Under the pieces are notes generated by a model, which was given only the letters and a program-made list of their open reading frames with translations, had not been told where the DNA came from and ran no database searches. This document shows, piece by piece, positions 34,401 through 46,457 of a stretch of 64,000 bases of DNA. A program made the translations under genes and the position numbers. The stretch covers positions 3,534,001-3,598,000 of the forward strand of contig NC_056765.1 in NCBI RefSeq assembly GCF_018687715.1, written 5' to 3'. Every line of letters begins with the position of its first letter. Positions within the stretch are counted from its first letter, which is position 1. Source of the DNA: Carya illinoinensis. Lineage: Eukaryota; Streptophyta; Magnoliopsida; Fagales; Juglandaceae.

Positions 34401-37400
34401 AAGGGCAAAAAAGAGTGCAATATTGAATATAGTAACAACATAAAGTGCAATTTGTGTTTAATCCTTTGGAACGTTAAACATGGGAAGTGAATACAGTAAC
34501 AGCTGAAAATGAAATTTACCTGATTCGTTGTGGGGCAGAAACCAAAGACAATAATTCTCATATCTTTGCCTGCAAAAGAATAGAGGAACCATTATTTCTC
34601 CTACAATCTCCACAAAGAAGCACCAAGAAAATAACTAGATAACTGGTTATATCATATGGAATACAACACAAACTAGGCCAAAGAATAACATAGCCAACCA
34701 TCAATATATGTAGACACTATTCCACAACTAACTAGCGATGATGAAAAAGATGATTACCTGGAATAAAATCACTGGAAGAATATATCTTATTTGTGAAATC
34801 ACTACTTGTTCCAAAAGTTTAAACTGGTGGAAAGATATAGATTTAATTATTTGTATTATATTCGTAACACTCCCCCTCACATGTGGGCTAGACTCCCTCT
34901 TAATGGGTGATCCAACACGTAAAATATTTAATTAAATGGGCTAGAGTGTAAAGTCAGGGTTTGAACTCAGGATCTGTGCTCTGATACCATTCGGTTACCA
35001 TAATCCATAGCCCGGGCCCCCATAAACCATTGGGGAGTGTTTTGGCTAGCGCTTTTTTGGCTAGGCAGTCCGAAGGTATCATCAGCTAGCACACTTGCTT
35101 TTGTTAGCTGGGTCCACGGCGGAAAGCCTCACTTCCTGCTTTACATGAGTGAGAGTTCAGGGACAATTTAGATGCTCTGATGGGAAAAGATAGATTTAAT
35201 TATTTGTATTATATTTTTAACATTATCAAAAAAGAATCTAAACGATATTAAATTGGAGATCTCTTGGAAAAGTAAAGTATTACAATGGGTTAGGAGAGAT
35301 TTTCGGACTACAAGTTTGTGATTGCAGATTACAAAATGTTTATGTACATTCTTGTTTGGATTTCAAGACGGATGAGGGATCCATTCCTGGAACCTTACTC
35401 ATGCCTTTCATGAGTGGGAACTTGAGTCAATGAACTCACCTTTTCTTTCACAATGTTCTAATATGCTGAAAAGTGAAGTGGCTATAGGATGTATTAGAAG
35501 CTAAAGCATGGGGATCAACTCAGTCTTCATAATTATTATGAGCCATTAAAAGGTCATAACACCATGCAATTTACCTTGGAGGAGTATTTGGGGCAGTAAA
35601 GTTCCTAGAAAGGCTACCTTCTTTCCTAAACAACTGCATAGAGAAGAATTCTAATTTGTGATATCATTGTGATGGATTAGTGTTGTATATGCAAATGTAG
35701 TGAAAATCTGACGCCCAATTGCTACTTCATTGAACAGTTTCTAAAGACATTTGGTGTTTTCTCTACACAATAATTGGGCTGAACATTACACTCTCCTACT
35801 CTCTCCGTACAACTACCGTTTACATGGTCACCCGCAACCTTACCACCAGCGTTCTCGCTGGTGGTGATTAACCTCGTATTTCTCGACGCTCCTCGTCGGG
35901 AATCCTTTCCCCTTTTTTTATTCTTAGTTTTAGTCTGGCGAGTTGGTGTATTAGTGATGGGGAGGCACAGACAGGTATACATCAACCAGAAAATTTTTAC
36001 ATTCACGAAGGATGATGGATGGTGGTGGAGTATAACAGAAAGCAGCCATCTTATGATGAATTATATTTCTGTGGACCATGAAGCTTTGTGGTGGCTGTCT
36101 TCAACGGTGAAGGACTGCGTGGCTTCACAGGGATCACCGGAGTTCTTAAGAACACGCAAAACAGGTCTCCAAGTATTAGTAGTGCAGAGGGACTGTAACC
36201 TTAAAGGGAGCTTCCTCTTCATTTCGGTGCTAGGCAATACGAAGAGAAAAGGTTTGTTAATTGTGCCGGAAGGAAGAAAAGGGGTGGGATGGAGAAACTT
36301 TAGAGATACACTAAAAGAGATCATTCCTTCTTCCCCTTTCCCGAAAGAAAGAAATAGCATGGCGTTGGGTGGTGGAGATGGTGGCTCATCCTGGGCTCTC
36401 CCTTCCCAGCAAACGGCAAATGAACCTACAGTGAGGTGACCCAAGCTCAGAGAGTTCAGCCTCGAGCCGCATAGCATGAAGGGGTGCTAGGTTCCATTTC
36501 GGTGGAAATGCAGAAAGGGGACGAAGATGGTAGAAACTGGTCTAGTGCAAATGAGGAATCAATACTTAAAAAGTGTTGGATTTTATGAAGGAAAGGGTGG
36601 GGGCATTATTGGAAGAAATAGATGAGATTAAACGCAGCGTTAAGGGGAAACAAATTATGGGAAATGAAGCGGGCTATAAAGGAAACTTAAATGGGCCAAG
36701 CCCCAACAGGAAATGGCCTAAGGTGCAGGCCATGGGTCATGGGCCATGGGCCTAGAGGGAACCCAGGCCTAAAGCTACGGGCCAAGGGCCCGGAGGCAAA
36801 CCAAGGGAAACCAATTTGGAAAATGCGTAGCCAGACGGTGTGCGGCCCAGCGGGAATTGACCAGGCCCCAACAGTGCTATCGGCACCGTCGGTGATGGCG
36901 AAGCCTCCAACGGTGGGGGAAGACCAATCGCCGATGGCAGTGGCCTATTTTTCACCCTCCGTAGAGAAGGTTACAAATGAACTAGGCCTAATCTCTACAG
37001 GCAGGGGCCTGACGGGAGTGCAATCCCCACAGACAACGACAACGACGCCACAAAAGGCTTCGGCAGGAAAGGAAAAGGTGCCGGCGATGCCACAGAAGAC
37101 AGCAACGGTGATATAGGTGTGGGAACCAACTACAGTAGAGAAAAAAAGTGAAAATCTATGCTGCCACACTGTCAGTATTGATTCTACGGGGGTGCCACCT
37201 CCACAGAAAGCGATAGTAGTCGCCGGCGACGCTCCTCTAGAGGTGGCTTTGGTTGTCTTTGAAGAGAAAAGTCTGGACCTTACAGCAACAGTAGTTCTGC
37301 CCCGAACCTTACAAAGTGTTGGTGACCTGGCTTCTGAAACATTGATGGAAGAGTTAGAGGAGGGGAGATGGGTCAGATGGTGCCGAGGGTTGTGTTTGAG

Positions 37401-40400
37401 GAGGAGGAGAATGTTGAGGTACAAGTGGAAGTTTATGACGAAGCTAGTATGAAGGAGAAGGGAGAGGAAAAGGGGGAGGCCGAAGGAGAAGAAGATTTGC
37501 TCTTATGTGAGCCCTCTAGAGCAACAGAAGAAGGAGAGGGACGCCCAGAAGATGGACCCACACCTTTAAGGAGTATACCTCCCGACACCCCACTAGATTG
37601 GATTCTAAAAAAAATGGAGGAGCTTCAAGATTGGATAGGGATATCCTGTAAAGGATATGAAGAACAGTTCAAGGCACTCCTTATTGCCATTGAGACGGGA
37701 CACCAAAAGGGGGGAACAGGGGTCAAGGAAAATAGGGAGTTAAAGAGGCTAACTTGGTCTCTTAATTATGAAGGCAGAGAGGGGAGCATGAGTCGGGGGC
37801 GTCATAGAGGAAGGGCTGGATTAGTTGATTAATGTTGCCTACAATCTTGACATGGAATGTAAGAGGGTTGAATGAGATCAATAAACGCCTTCGAATAAGA
37901 TCGTTACTTAGGCAATAGAAGGTAGACATCGTATGTTTGCAGGAAACTAACTGAAACAAATCACAAGAAGAACCATTCGGAGTATTTGGGGCTGCCAATA
38001 TGTAGGTTGGGCATATTTACCTTCGGAGGGGGCGTCGGAAGAGTGGTAGAGAACACTGATGAGTTTGTGGGAGAATATTTTGTGGGTTGCTTGTTTAAAA
38101 ATTTAGAAGATGGTTTTGAGTGGGCTTTCGCTAGGGTATATGGTCCTAATTTGGAGGGTGAACGGCGGTTACTTTGGGATGAGCTTGCAGGTTTATGTTC
38201 ATGGTGGGATAGGCCATGGTGTATAGGGGGGACTTTAATGTGACAAGATTTCCAAGTGAAAGGTCGGGAGAGGGTTGGCAAAATCATGCTATGGGGAAAT
38301 TGTCCGATTTCATTTCAGAGTTGGGACTCATGGACATACCTCTCTTGGGAGGTGGTTATACTTGGTCTAACCACCACACCTGGTCAAGACTAGATAGATT
38401 CCTCATATCTCCTTCATGGGAGATACAATATCCAGACTCTTGTCAGAAAAGACTCACTCGGTTGTGCTCGGACCATTTTCCTATTATGTTAGATTGTGGG
38501 GGAATACCGGGGGGCAGACGGCCCTTTAGGTTTGAGAATATGTGGTTAAAATCCGAGGGATTTGTGGAACTGGTCAAGCAATGGTGGAGTTTTTATCAAA
38601 TGCAAGGCACTCCGAGCAAGGTATTGGTGGGAAAGTTCAAGGCCTTAAAGAGGGACTTGAAGATTTGGAATAGACAGGTTTTCGGTAATGTAGAAGCACG
38701 GAAGAAATCCTTATTTCAAGAGCTACAAAGTTTGGAGGGTGTGGATGATGAGGAAGGTCGAAAAGGGCAAGTAGTTGCAGAACTAGAAAGGTTGATCTTA
38801 ATGGAGGAGATTTCTTGGAGGCAAAAGCAGTTCGCTTATGGAGGGAGATAGATCTACAAAGTTTTTTCACCGAGTGGCAAACTCCCATAGAAGGTTTGAC
38901 ACAATCGAGTCCATGAACATCGATGGCGAGGTAGTTTCTGATCAAGCAAAAATCAAAGACTATGTAGCTGGACATTTTGAGCATTTGTTGGAAGAACCGT
39001 TCGCATGAAGGCCTACAGTTGATGGGTTAGCTTTTGATGCCATTGATCGTAATAGTATGGCTTGGTTGGAGAGACCATTTGAAGAAGTAGAGGTACACCA
39101 AGTCATCAGGAAATTGAACAAAGATAAAACTCCGGGGCTGGGTGGTTTTACTATGGCATTTTTTCAGACTTGTTGGGAGGTGGTAAGAGAGGATATTATC
39201 CTGGTTTTCCAGGAGTTCTTTACTTTTGGTAAATTTGAAAAGAGTCTAAATACTACCTTCATTGCACTTATCCCCAAAAATCCAAGGGCAAGAAAAGCAC
39301 AAGATTTCAGGCCTATTAGTCTCATGGGCAGTGTGTATAAGATTCTTGCAAAAGTCTTGGCCAACAAAATGAGTATGGTATTGGATAAGATTATTTTGAA
39401 ATCTCAAAATGCATTTGTACGAGAAAGGCAAATACTGGATTCGGTTCTTGTAGCCAATGAATGTTTGGACAGCAGGCTTAAGTCAAAGATCCTGGGTATT
39501 TTGTGTAAATTGGATATGGAGAAGGCCTATGATCATGTCAATTGGAACTTTTTGCTCTATCTATTGGGTAGGTGTGGTTTTGGGGAAAAATGGAAAGGAT
39601 GGATGCGTCATTGTATATCTACAGCTTGGTTTTCAGTTTTGGGAAATGGTGAACCTGTGGGTTTCTTTAATAGCTTGCGGGGGTTACGACTAGGAGATCC
39701 ACTATCCCCTCTACTATTCGTGATCGTGATAGAGGCTCTGAGTTGGATGGTGTCGACCGCTCTAGTAGGTGGCTTCTTTTTAGGATTCTCAATGGGAAAT
39801 CTTCATGGGCCCATTACTATTTCTCATCTTTTATTTGCAGATGATACGCTGCTGTTTTGTGATGATAATGTAGTGCATATACAATCCTTGAATACCCTTT
39901 TACGATGTTTCGAAGCGGCTTCCAATTTAAAGATAAATCTAGCAAAGACAGAAATGGTGGTGGTGGTGAATGTAAGTTGTTGGAATACATAGTTGTAATT
40001 AAATGTATAGTATGAGGGTATAATGGTCACTACACTAGGTATATGTATAGTTGGATATTGATTAATAAAATTACAACACAGAATTCTCTCTCTTGTTTAT
40101 CGACAACATGGTATCAGAGCAGTGAGTAGTCGGTTGTGGTTGTGCGACGGAGTTAGTGGTGTTTTCCGGCGGGTGCTGGTGATTGTCATTGGTTGTTGGT
40201 GGTGCTGTGAAGTTTTGGTTGAAGTTTCGGCCGGCAGCTCCTTTCGAAGTGCTTTTCCGGTGACATAAGGAGTTATCTCCGGTAATGGACACCGGAATCG
40301 AGGTCACCGGCATCCTCTGTCCACTCCGGTGAGTTTTCGTCTCCATCAGCTACCGGAAGGACGGTGTATCGCCGGCCGGAGGAAGAGTCCAAGTGTGTTT

Positions 40401-43400
40401 GGCTGCAAGTTTTTGGCTATTCTTGGTGTGTTCTGTTATCCGATCCGTAGTTGTGCATGCCCCCAATCTGGAATAAGAACCTATTCCTATTTGGAATAAC
40501 ACTTGTTTGGCATCAGGTATACTGTAATCCTGCTTTCCTTATTCCGGGTTAGGAATAACTTATTCGCATTTTTTATTTATTCTTGAATCTAATACGCCCG
40601 AATCCGGTACCGGTCGATACAGGCCGGTTCCGACGAAACAAAATCGGTTCAGACTGATACAGGCCGAAACAGACCAAAACAGGGCCGATACAGGCCGGTT
40701 CAGACCCGATACAGGCCGGTTCAGGCCCTAAAATTGGCTGTTCTGACTAGTATAGACTGTTTTTGACCCATACAGATCCGAGATTTGGGTTGTTAAGCTG
40801 GTTTCTATTTTTCCAGCGTGTATTTGTTCGTTTTTTATCCATATCCTCGTATTTTTCTCCATGGAAGCTAAGTTTGAATCATTATCTATTGCACCAAACG
40901 TTAACATGCCTATGACTACGGTGAAATTGAATGGAAAGAACTACATACTATGGTCAAAATCTGTTGAAATGTTCTTGAAAGGTAAGGGTCTTCGTCATAC
41001 CCACTTGGTTGATTCAATGCCTAATTCAAATAGTTCTACCTTTGCTCAATGGGAGCAAGAAGATGCTCAAATCTGCTCCTTGATATTGACTAGTATTGAG
41101 CCTAATATTTGTGCTAGTTTAGTACAGTTTGACACTGCTCAGGAGATATGGAGGCATCTCAAACATATGTACTCGGGTGTTAGAAACACAACTCGTATTT
41201 ATGAGTTGTGTCAACAATTTTTTGGATTGAAACAGGGTGCTTTGGGCCTAGAAGAGTATTACTCTAAAGTGATGGGTATATGTGAAGAACTCAAAATTTA
41301 TCAACCTATCACTTTTGATGTTTCAATTATGCTAAAACAACGTGAAGAGTTCAACGTTGTTCGGTTTCTAGTTGGCCTAAAACCTGAGTATGAGTCGGTA
41401 CGCTATCAAATTCTAGCAAGCCCACAGCTCCCCTCATTTCCTGATGTGTTCTCCCGACTCCAGCGAGCCACACTATCTGGACCTAGATCTCTGTTATCTT
41501 CTGACCAGAGTAATGAGAGATCCGCTTTAGTTGCCTCTTATGTTGCTCCTGGTGGGCGTGGAGGCCGAAGTGGTAGAGGTGCATGTGGAGGACGTGATGC
41601 CAGAGGTAACCGTACTCGAGGTCGTGAATCTCGTAAGTGCACCCATTGTGGTCGCACTAACCACTCGGTGGACTATTGTTGGGATCTACATGGGAGACCA
41701 TCTAGGTCCGCTAATCAGGCCATTTGCCAAGACTCTACATCACAGGCAACGAGTTCCAACTTGCCTCCAGAGATGATCAGCTTATCGAAGGATGAGTATG
41801 ATCAGTTTTTAGTTACACGAGCGGCTTCATCTTCCAGAGCTACTCTTAACCAATCAGGTACAGCATCCACATGTCTTGTCTCGTCTACCCAAAATCCATG
41901 GATCATCGATTCAGGAGCTAATGAACATCTAACTGGTTTGTCTCATTCCTTATCTGAGTTAGGTAACATGTCATTTCCCACGAGTGTTACTCTTGCTAAT
42001 GGTTCTCTTGCTAAAGTTACAGACATTGGATCTACCAAGCTCACTGATTCTATATCCTTGTCATTTGTTCTATATGCTCCCAGTTTGCCCTTTAGCTTGT
42101 TGTCCATTAGTAAAATTACTCAAAATCTTCAATGTTCTGTGACCTTTTTTCTTTCTGTATGTATCTTTCAGGATCTCAAGACGGGAAAGAAGATTGGTAC
42201 GGGGCATGAAACTGGTGGTCTGTATTACCTCGACGTCGAGCAGTCACCCACTCGAGCCCTCACTTCCTCCTCCGCTTTTGAATGGCATTGCCTCCTTAGA
42301 CACCCATCCCTCTCTCTTCTGAAACGTCAAGTTAGGGATCTTAAAAATGTGTCTCCCTTTTCTTGTGAAGCATGTCAACTTAGTAAACATTATCGTGTGT
42401 CTTTTGTACCTCGAGTTGATAATCGAGCATCTTCTTCTTTTGCCTTGGTTCATTATGATATATGGGGATCATTCAACATTGTATCAAACAAGTTTCAATA
42501 TTTTGTTACATTTGTTGATGACTATTCTCGTATGACATGGTTATTTCTGATGAAAGCAAGATCTAAACTCCTTTCCATATTCAAAGTCTTTCGAAAAGAA
42601 ATTAAAACTCAGTTTGGACAAAAAGTTCAAGTTTTGCGTTCTGACAATGCTAATGAATATCTAACTATACATATACCTAGAGTAGTGACCATTATACCCT
42701 CATACTATACATTTAATTACAACTATGTATTCCAACAATCTCCTCGAGCATTATATGGTTTGAAACAATCTCCTCGAGCATGGTTTGGGAGGTTCTCTGA
42801 TAGTGTATTGGCATTTGGTCTTCATAGATACCAAATAGACCACTCGGTATTTAATCTGCATAGTGATGCAGGTCATATCTTATTGATTGTATATGTAGAT
42901 GATATTGTAATTACTGGGAGTGATTCAGCTGGAATCGCCAGGCTGAAACAATTTTTACATTATCAGTTTTAGACAAAAGACTTGGGTAAAACTTAGATAC
43001 TTTCTCGGAATCAAAGTTAGTAGATCTAAAAAGGGTATCAACCTATCTCAGAGAAAGTATGTGCTTGATCTTTTGGAAGAAACTGGCATGTTGGGTGCAC
43101 GACCTATTGACACTCCTATAGATCCAAATCGTAAACTCTTGAAAGAGGAAGGTGAGTTGTTTGGAGATCCAGGTCGGTATCAAAGACTTGTTGAAAAATT
43201 AAATTATCTGACTATCACTAGACTTGATATTTCTTATGCATTAAGTGTACTGAGCCAATTTCTACAAACGCCTAGAGTCTCACATTGGGATGCTGTAATC
43301 CATATTCTTCGGTATCTTAAGCGAGCTCCTGGCCTTGGGTTGTTGTATAGACCAAATGGGCATCTTAGAATTGAAGCTTTTTCAAATGCTGATTGGGCAA

Positions 43401-46400
43401 GATCTCCTTTTGATAGAAAATCGACTACTGGATATTGTACCTTTGTAGGAGGTAATTTGGTTACATGGAAGAGTAAGAAGCAAACAGTAGTAGCTCGATC
43501 TAGTGCAAAGGCCGAATACAGAGCAATGGCTCACATTGCTAGTGAGCTGACATGGTTGCAACACTTTCTTCATGAGATTGGGTTTCCAGCTCCTGTCTTC
43601 CTTCAGTTATTTTGTGATAATCAAGCTGCAGTACATATTGCGTCTAATCCTGTATTCCATGAGAGGACTAAACACATTGAGATTGATTGTCACTTCATTC
43701 GAGATAAGATATTCAGTGGTGACATTTCTACACCCCTTGTGAAGTCTGCTGATCAACTTGCAGATATATTTACCAAACCACTTTGTCATAGTCGGCTAAA
43801 GTTGATTTGTTCCAAACTAGGTTTATATGATATATATGCCCCAGTTTGAGAGGGAGTGTTGGAATACATAGTTGTAATTAAATATATAGTATGAGGGTAT
43901 AATGGTCACTACTCTAGGTATATGTATAGTTGGATATTCATTTATAAAATTACAACACAGAATTCTCTCTCTCTTGGTTATCGACTACATAAGTAATATT
44001 CGGGGGTTGGCCAACATTTTGGGGTGTGGGATGTCCTCATTGCCAATGAAGTATCTTGGCCTCCCTTTGGGGGCATCTTTCAAAACCAAGACAATTTGGG
44101 CGGAGGTGCTAGAAAAACTAGAACGCAGGTTGGCTAGGTGGAAAAGATTCTATTTATCCAAGGGGGAAAGGCTCATACTTATTAAAAGCACGTTATCTAA
44201 CCTTCCCACTTATTTCTTGTCTCTATTCCCCCTTTCAGCTAGTATTGCTTCTAAGATTGAAAAATTACAACATGACTTTTTGTGGAGTGGCATAGGAGAT
44301 GAGTTTAAATTTCATTTAGTTGGATGGGACAAGGTGTGCACACCTTTACGTGTGGGTGGTTTGGGGGTCCATGATGTGAGGCTTTTTAATCAAGCCTTAC
44401 TCGAGAAATGGCTGTGGCGTTATAATTATGAGAAGGAAGCACTATGGAAAGGGGTGATTGATGCAAAGTATGGGAGTGCAAGGGTAGGTTGGTACTCTAA
44501 TGAGGGAAGGGGGGCTTATGGTGTGGGGTTATGGAAGCATATAAGAAAAGGTTGGGGGGTATTTTCTCGCAATACCAGGCTATGTATGGGGAATGGCCAG
44601 AGAATTAGCTTTTGGAATGATGTATGGGTGGGTGATACGGCTTTTAAGGTGGCTTACCCTGCTATTTTCAGCATTGCAAGGGAAAAAGATGCAAAGGTCA
44701 CAGACTTGTGGGGTACTACACATGATGCTCAAGTGTGGAACATAAATCTCACTAGGGAGGCTCATGACTGGGAAGTGAGTATGGTGGTGGAGTTTTTTAA
44801 CCTACTACATAACATCTCCCCTAATGCTTCAACTGAAGATAAGTCGGTTTGGTGTCCATCTCGGAAAGGGAAATTCCCGGTAAGTTCTTATTATGGGACT
44901 ATTACAGCCCCACCTTTGCCTAATTTTCCGTGGAAGAGCATATGGAGGAATAAAGCACCTCCTAAGGCGGCATTCTTTGTATAGACAGCAACCCTCGGGA
45001 AGATCCTAACCATTGACAATTTAAGAAGACGCGGTCTTATAATGATGGATTGGTGCTGTATGTGCAAAAAGAGTGGGGAAACAGTGGATCATTTACTCCT
45101 ACATTGTGAATTTGCTAGGGACACTTGGAATCATTTCTTTAGCAGGATGGGGTTAGCATGGACTATGCCGAGAAGGGTAGCTGAGTTATTGGCAAGTTGG
45201 AGAGGGATCTCAGGGACAGCACAGATTGCAGCAATATGGAAATTGACCTCCATCTGTATCTTATGGTGCATCTGGAGTGAAAGAAACAACAGGCATTTTC
45301 AGGACGAGGAAAGATTTGTAGAAGAATTTAGGGGTTTTTTATGGAAGACTCTGTTTTTGTGGGCCATGGCTTTAGAGTTCAATGGTCTCAGCTTCCATGA
45401 TTTCCTTGTATCTTTTTCTAGCTCTTAAAGCAGTGTATTCACATGTATACCCCCAGTATACCTGGCTATACTGGCTTACGCCTTCTTTATATTAATACAT
45501 TTTAATATTACTTATAAAAAAAATTAATAATAATTGTGCTGAATCGTGTGATGTCACAAAAGTGGCTAATCAGTGAAGTTTCAATTGCATAGAGATAGTT
45601 CAATCTAGATGGAGTCCCCCTCTTTGTTTTCTGTGAACGGTTTTGACAGAAATGACTGCACCTTCACAGCACTGGGTCATCCATTATTGGGTGAAAGCCT
45701 AATTCTGACAATCACCACCATCACTTGCTTGCACCACCACCACCAAGGCAACATCTAGAGCATATCACCTAGAGCAATAACATCCACTGCCAACACATCC
45801 AACCACCTATTGTTGAACGTTTAAACATCATCTTGTCAAATGCAATTGCCGTTCAAATTGAATTCAAACTAGCCCTCAAAGAAATAACAACTTCTTGAAA
45901 CACAGGCTTAAATGATAGATAGAAATCGTAAGGATAATTACAAGATCGGACGTAGAAATGCCAACAAAAATAAAAAGAAGGAAACTATTAGAAAGCATAC
46001 CTAAAACCTGAAGAAGTCTTTGTGACGGCATCTTGTCGTGTTGACGAGGGGCTGATTGAAGCCTAACAGCCTACATTAACTTAAAAGTATTAAATTAAAC
46101 ATACAACTACCTCAAACTAAAAGAGTCCCAAAGTAAAGGGTGGAACCAACATCCAAAGGTCAAACAATGTGACTAATGCACATCAAATAATCTAAATAAA
46201 GGAAAAAAAATAAAACCAAGGGAATTAATGTTGTCGGATAGTTAAGTGTCACATCTCCTGGTAAAACTTTGGGATCAAGATGATGATAGTGAAACAGAAA
46301 TTTGCATGAAGTTAATAAATGATTACAGCACCTCTCATAATTTCTTATCAAGCCATTCTTTTACTAGGTCTGTAAATTGCATTTCATTCCTGGCCTAGAA

Positions 46401-46411
46401 GAGAGAGAAAG

Positions 46412-46457
<46 letters not shown>

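Larger units (their letters stand above)
39978..43989 (+). mobile_element. Ty1/copia element nested in the LINE, internally rearranged
   Basis: LTRs 39978..40108 and 43857..43989 begin TGTTGGAATACATAG. The target duplication TAAGT is exact (39973..39977, 43990..43994). A primer site TGGTATCAGAGC (40109..40120) follows the 5' LTR and a purine tract (about 43847..43856) precedes the 3' LTR. The LTRs differ by about six substitutions and one 2-bp indel. At 4012 bp it is shorter than usual because integrase C-terminus and RT N-terminus are missing and an inverted LTR piece lies there. Confidence 0.95.
37833..45428 (+). pseudogene. LINE ORF2 (endonuclease, reverse transcriptase, zf-RVT), interrupted
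   Basis: [20 protein letters not shown] at 37833 is the endonuclease start, soon followed by stops. [11 protein letters not shown] and CSDHFPIML are later endonuclease motifs (38220..38500). The RT frame 39057..39977 has [31 protein letters not shown] and [13 protein letters not shown]. The copia element then interrupts it. Without it the frame continues [17 protein letters not shown] and [16 protein letters not shown] to 44984. A TAG separates this from the C-terminal zf-RVT part (45042..45428: [20 protein letters not shown]), ending FLVSFSSS. Several stops make it inactive. Confidence 0.9.
35784..45528 (+). mobile_element. L1-type LINE with 15-bp target duplication, split by a copia element
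   Basis: Left flank AATAATTGGGCTGAA (35769..35783) and right flank AATAATTGTGCTGAA (45529..45543) match at 14 of 15 bases. The right end finishes in a short A-rich tail, as target-primed reverse transcription leaves. ORF1-like frames (35957..about 37830) precede an ORF2 with endonuclease, RT and zf-RVT/RNase-H-like end. The copia element at 39978..43989 sits in the RT. Without it the LINE is about 5.7 kb, near full length. It lies antisense in intron 5 of the myotubularin gene. Confidence 0.9.

Noticed and set aside
34978..34989. Possible tRNA gene near GCTCTGATACCA
   Set aside because: Only the 12-base primer-site complement is present; no cloverleaf around it. The same holds at 13358 and 40109.
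36061..37424. Minus-strand frames of 138 and 159 aa
   Set aside because: Shadows of the LINE ORF1 region on the other strand, with no known motifs.
40861..42972. 703-aa frame as a host gene
   Set aside because: Gag knuckle, protease and integrase motifs, flanking LTRs and TSD identify it as copia gag-pol.
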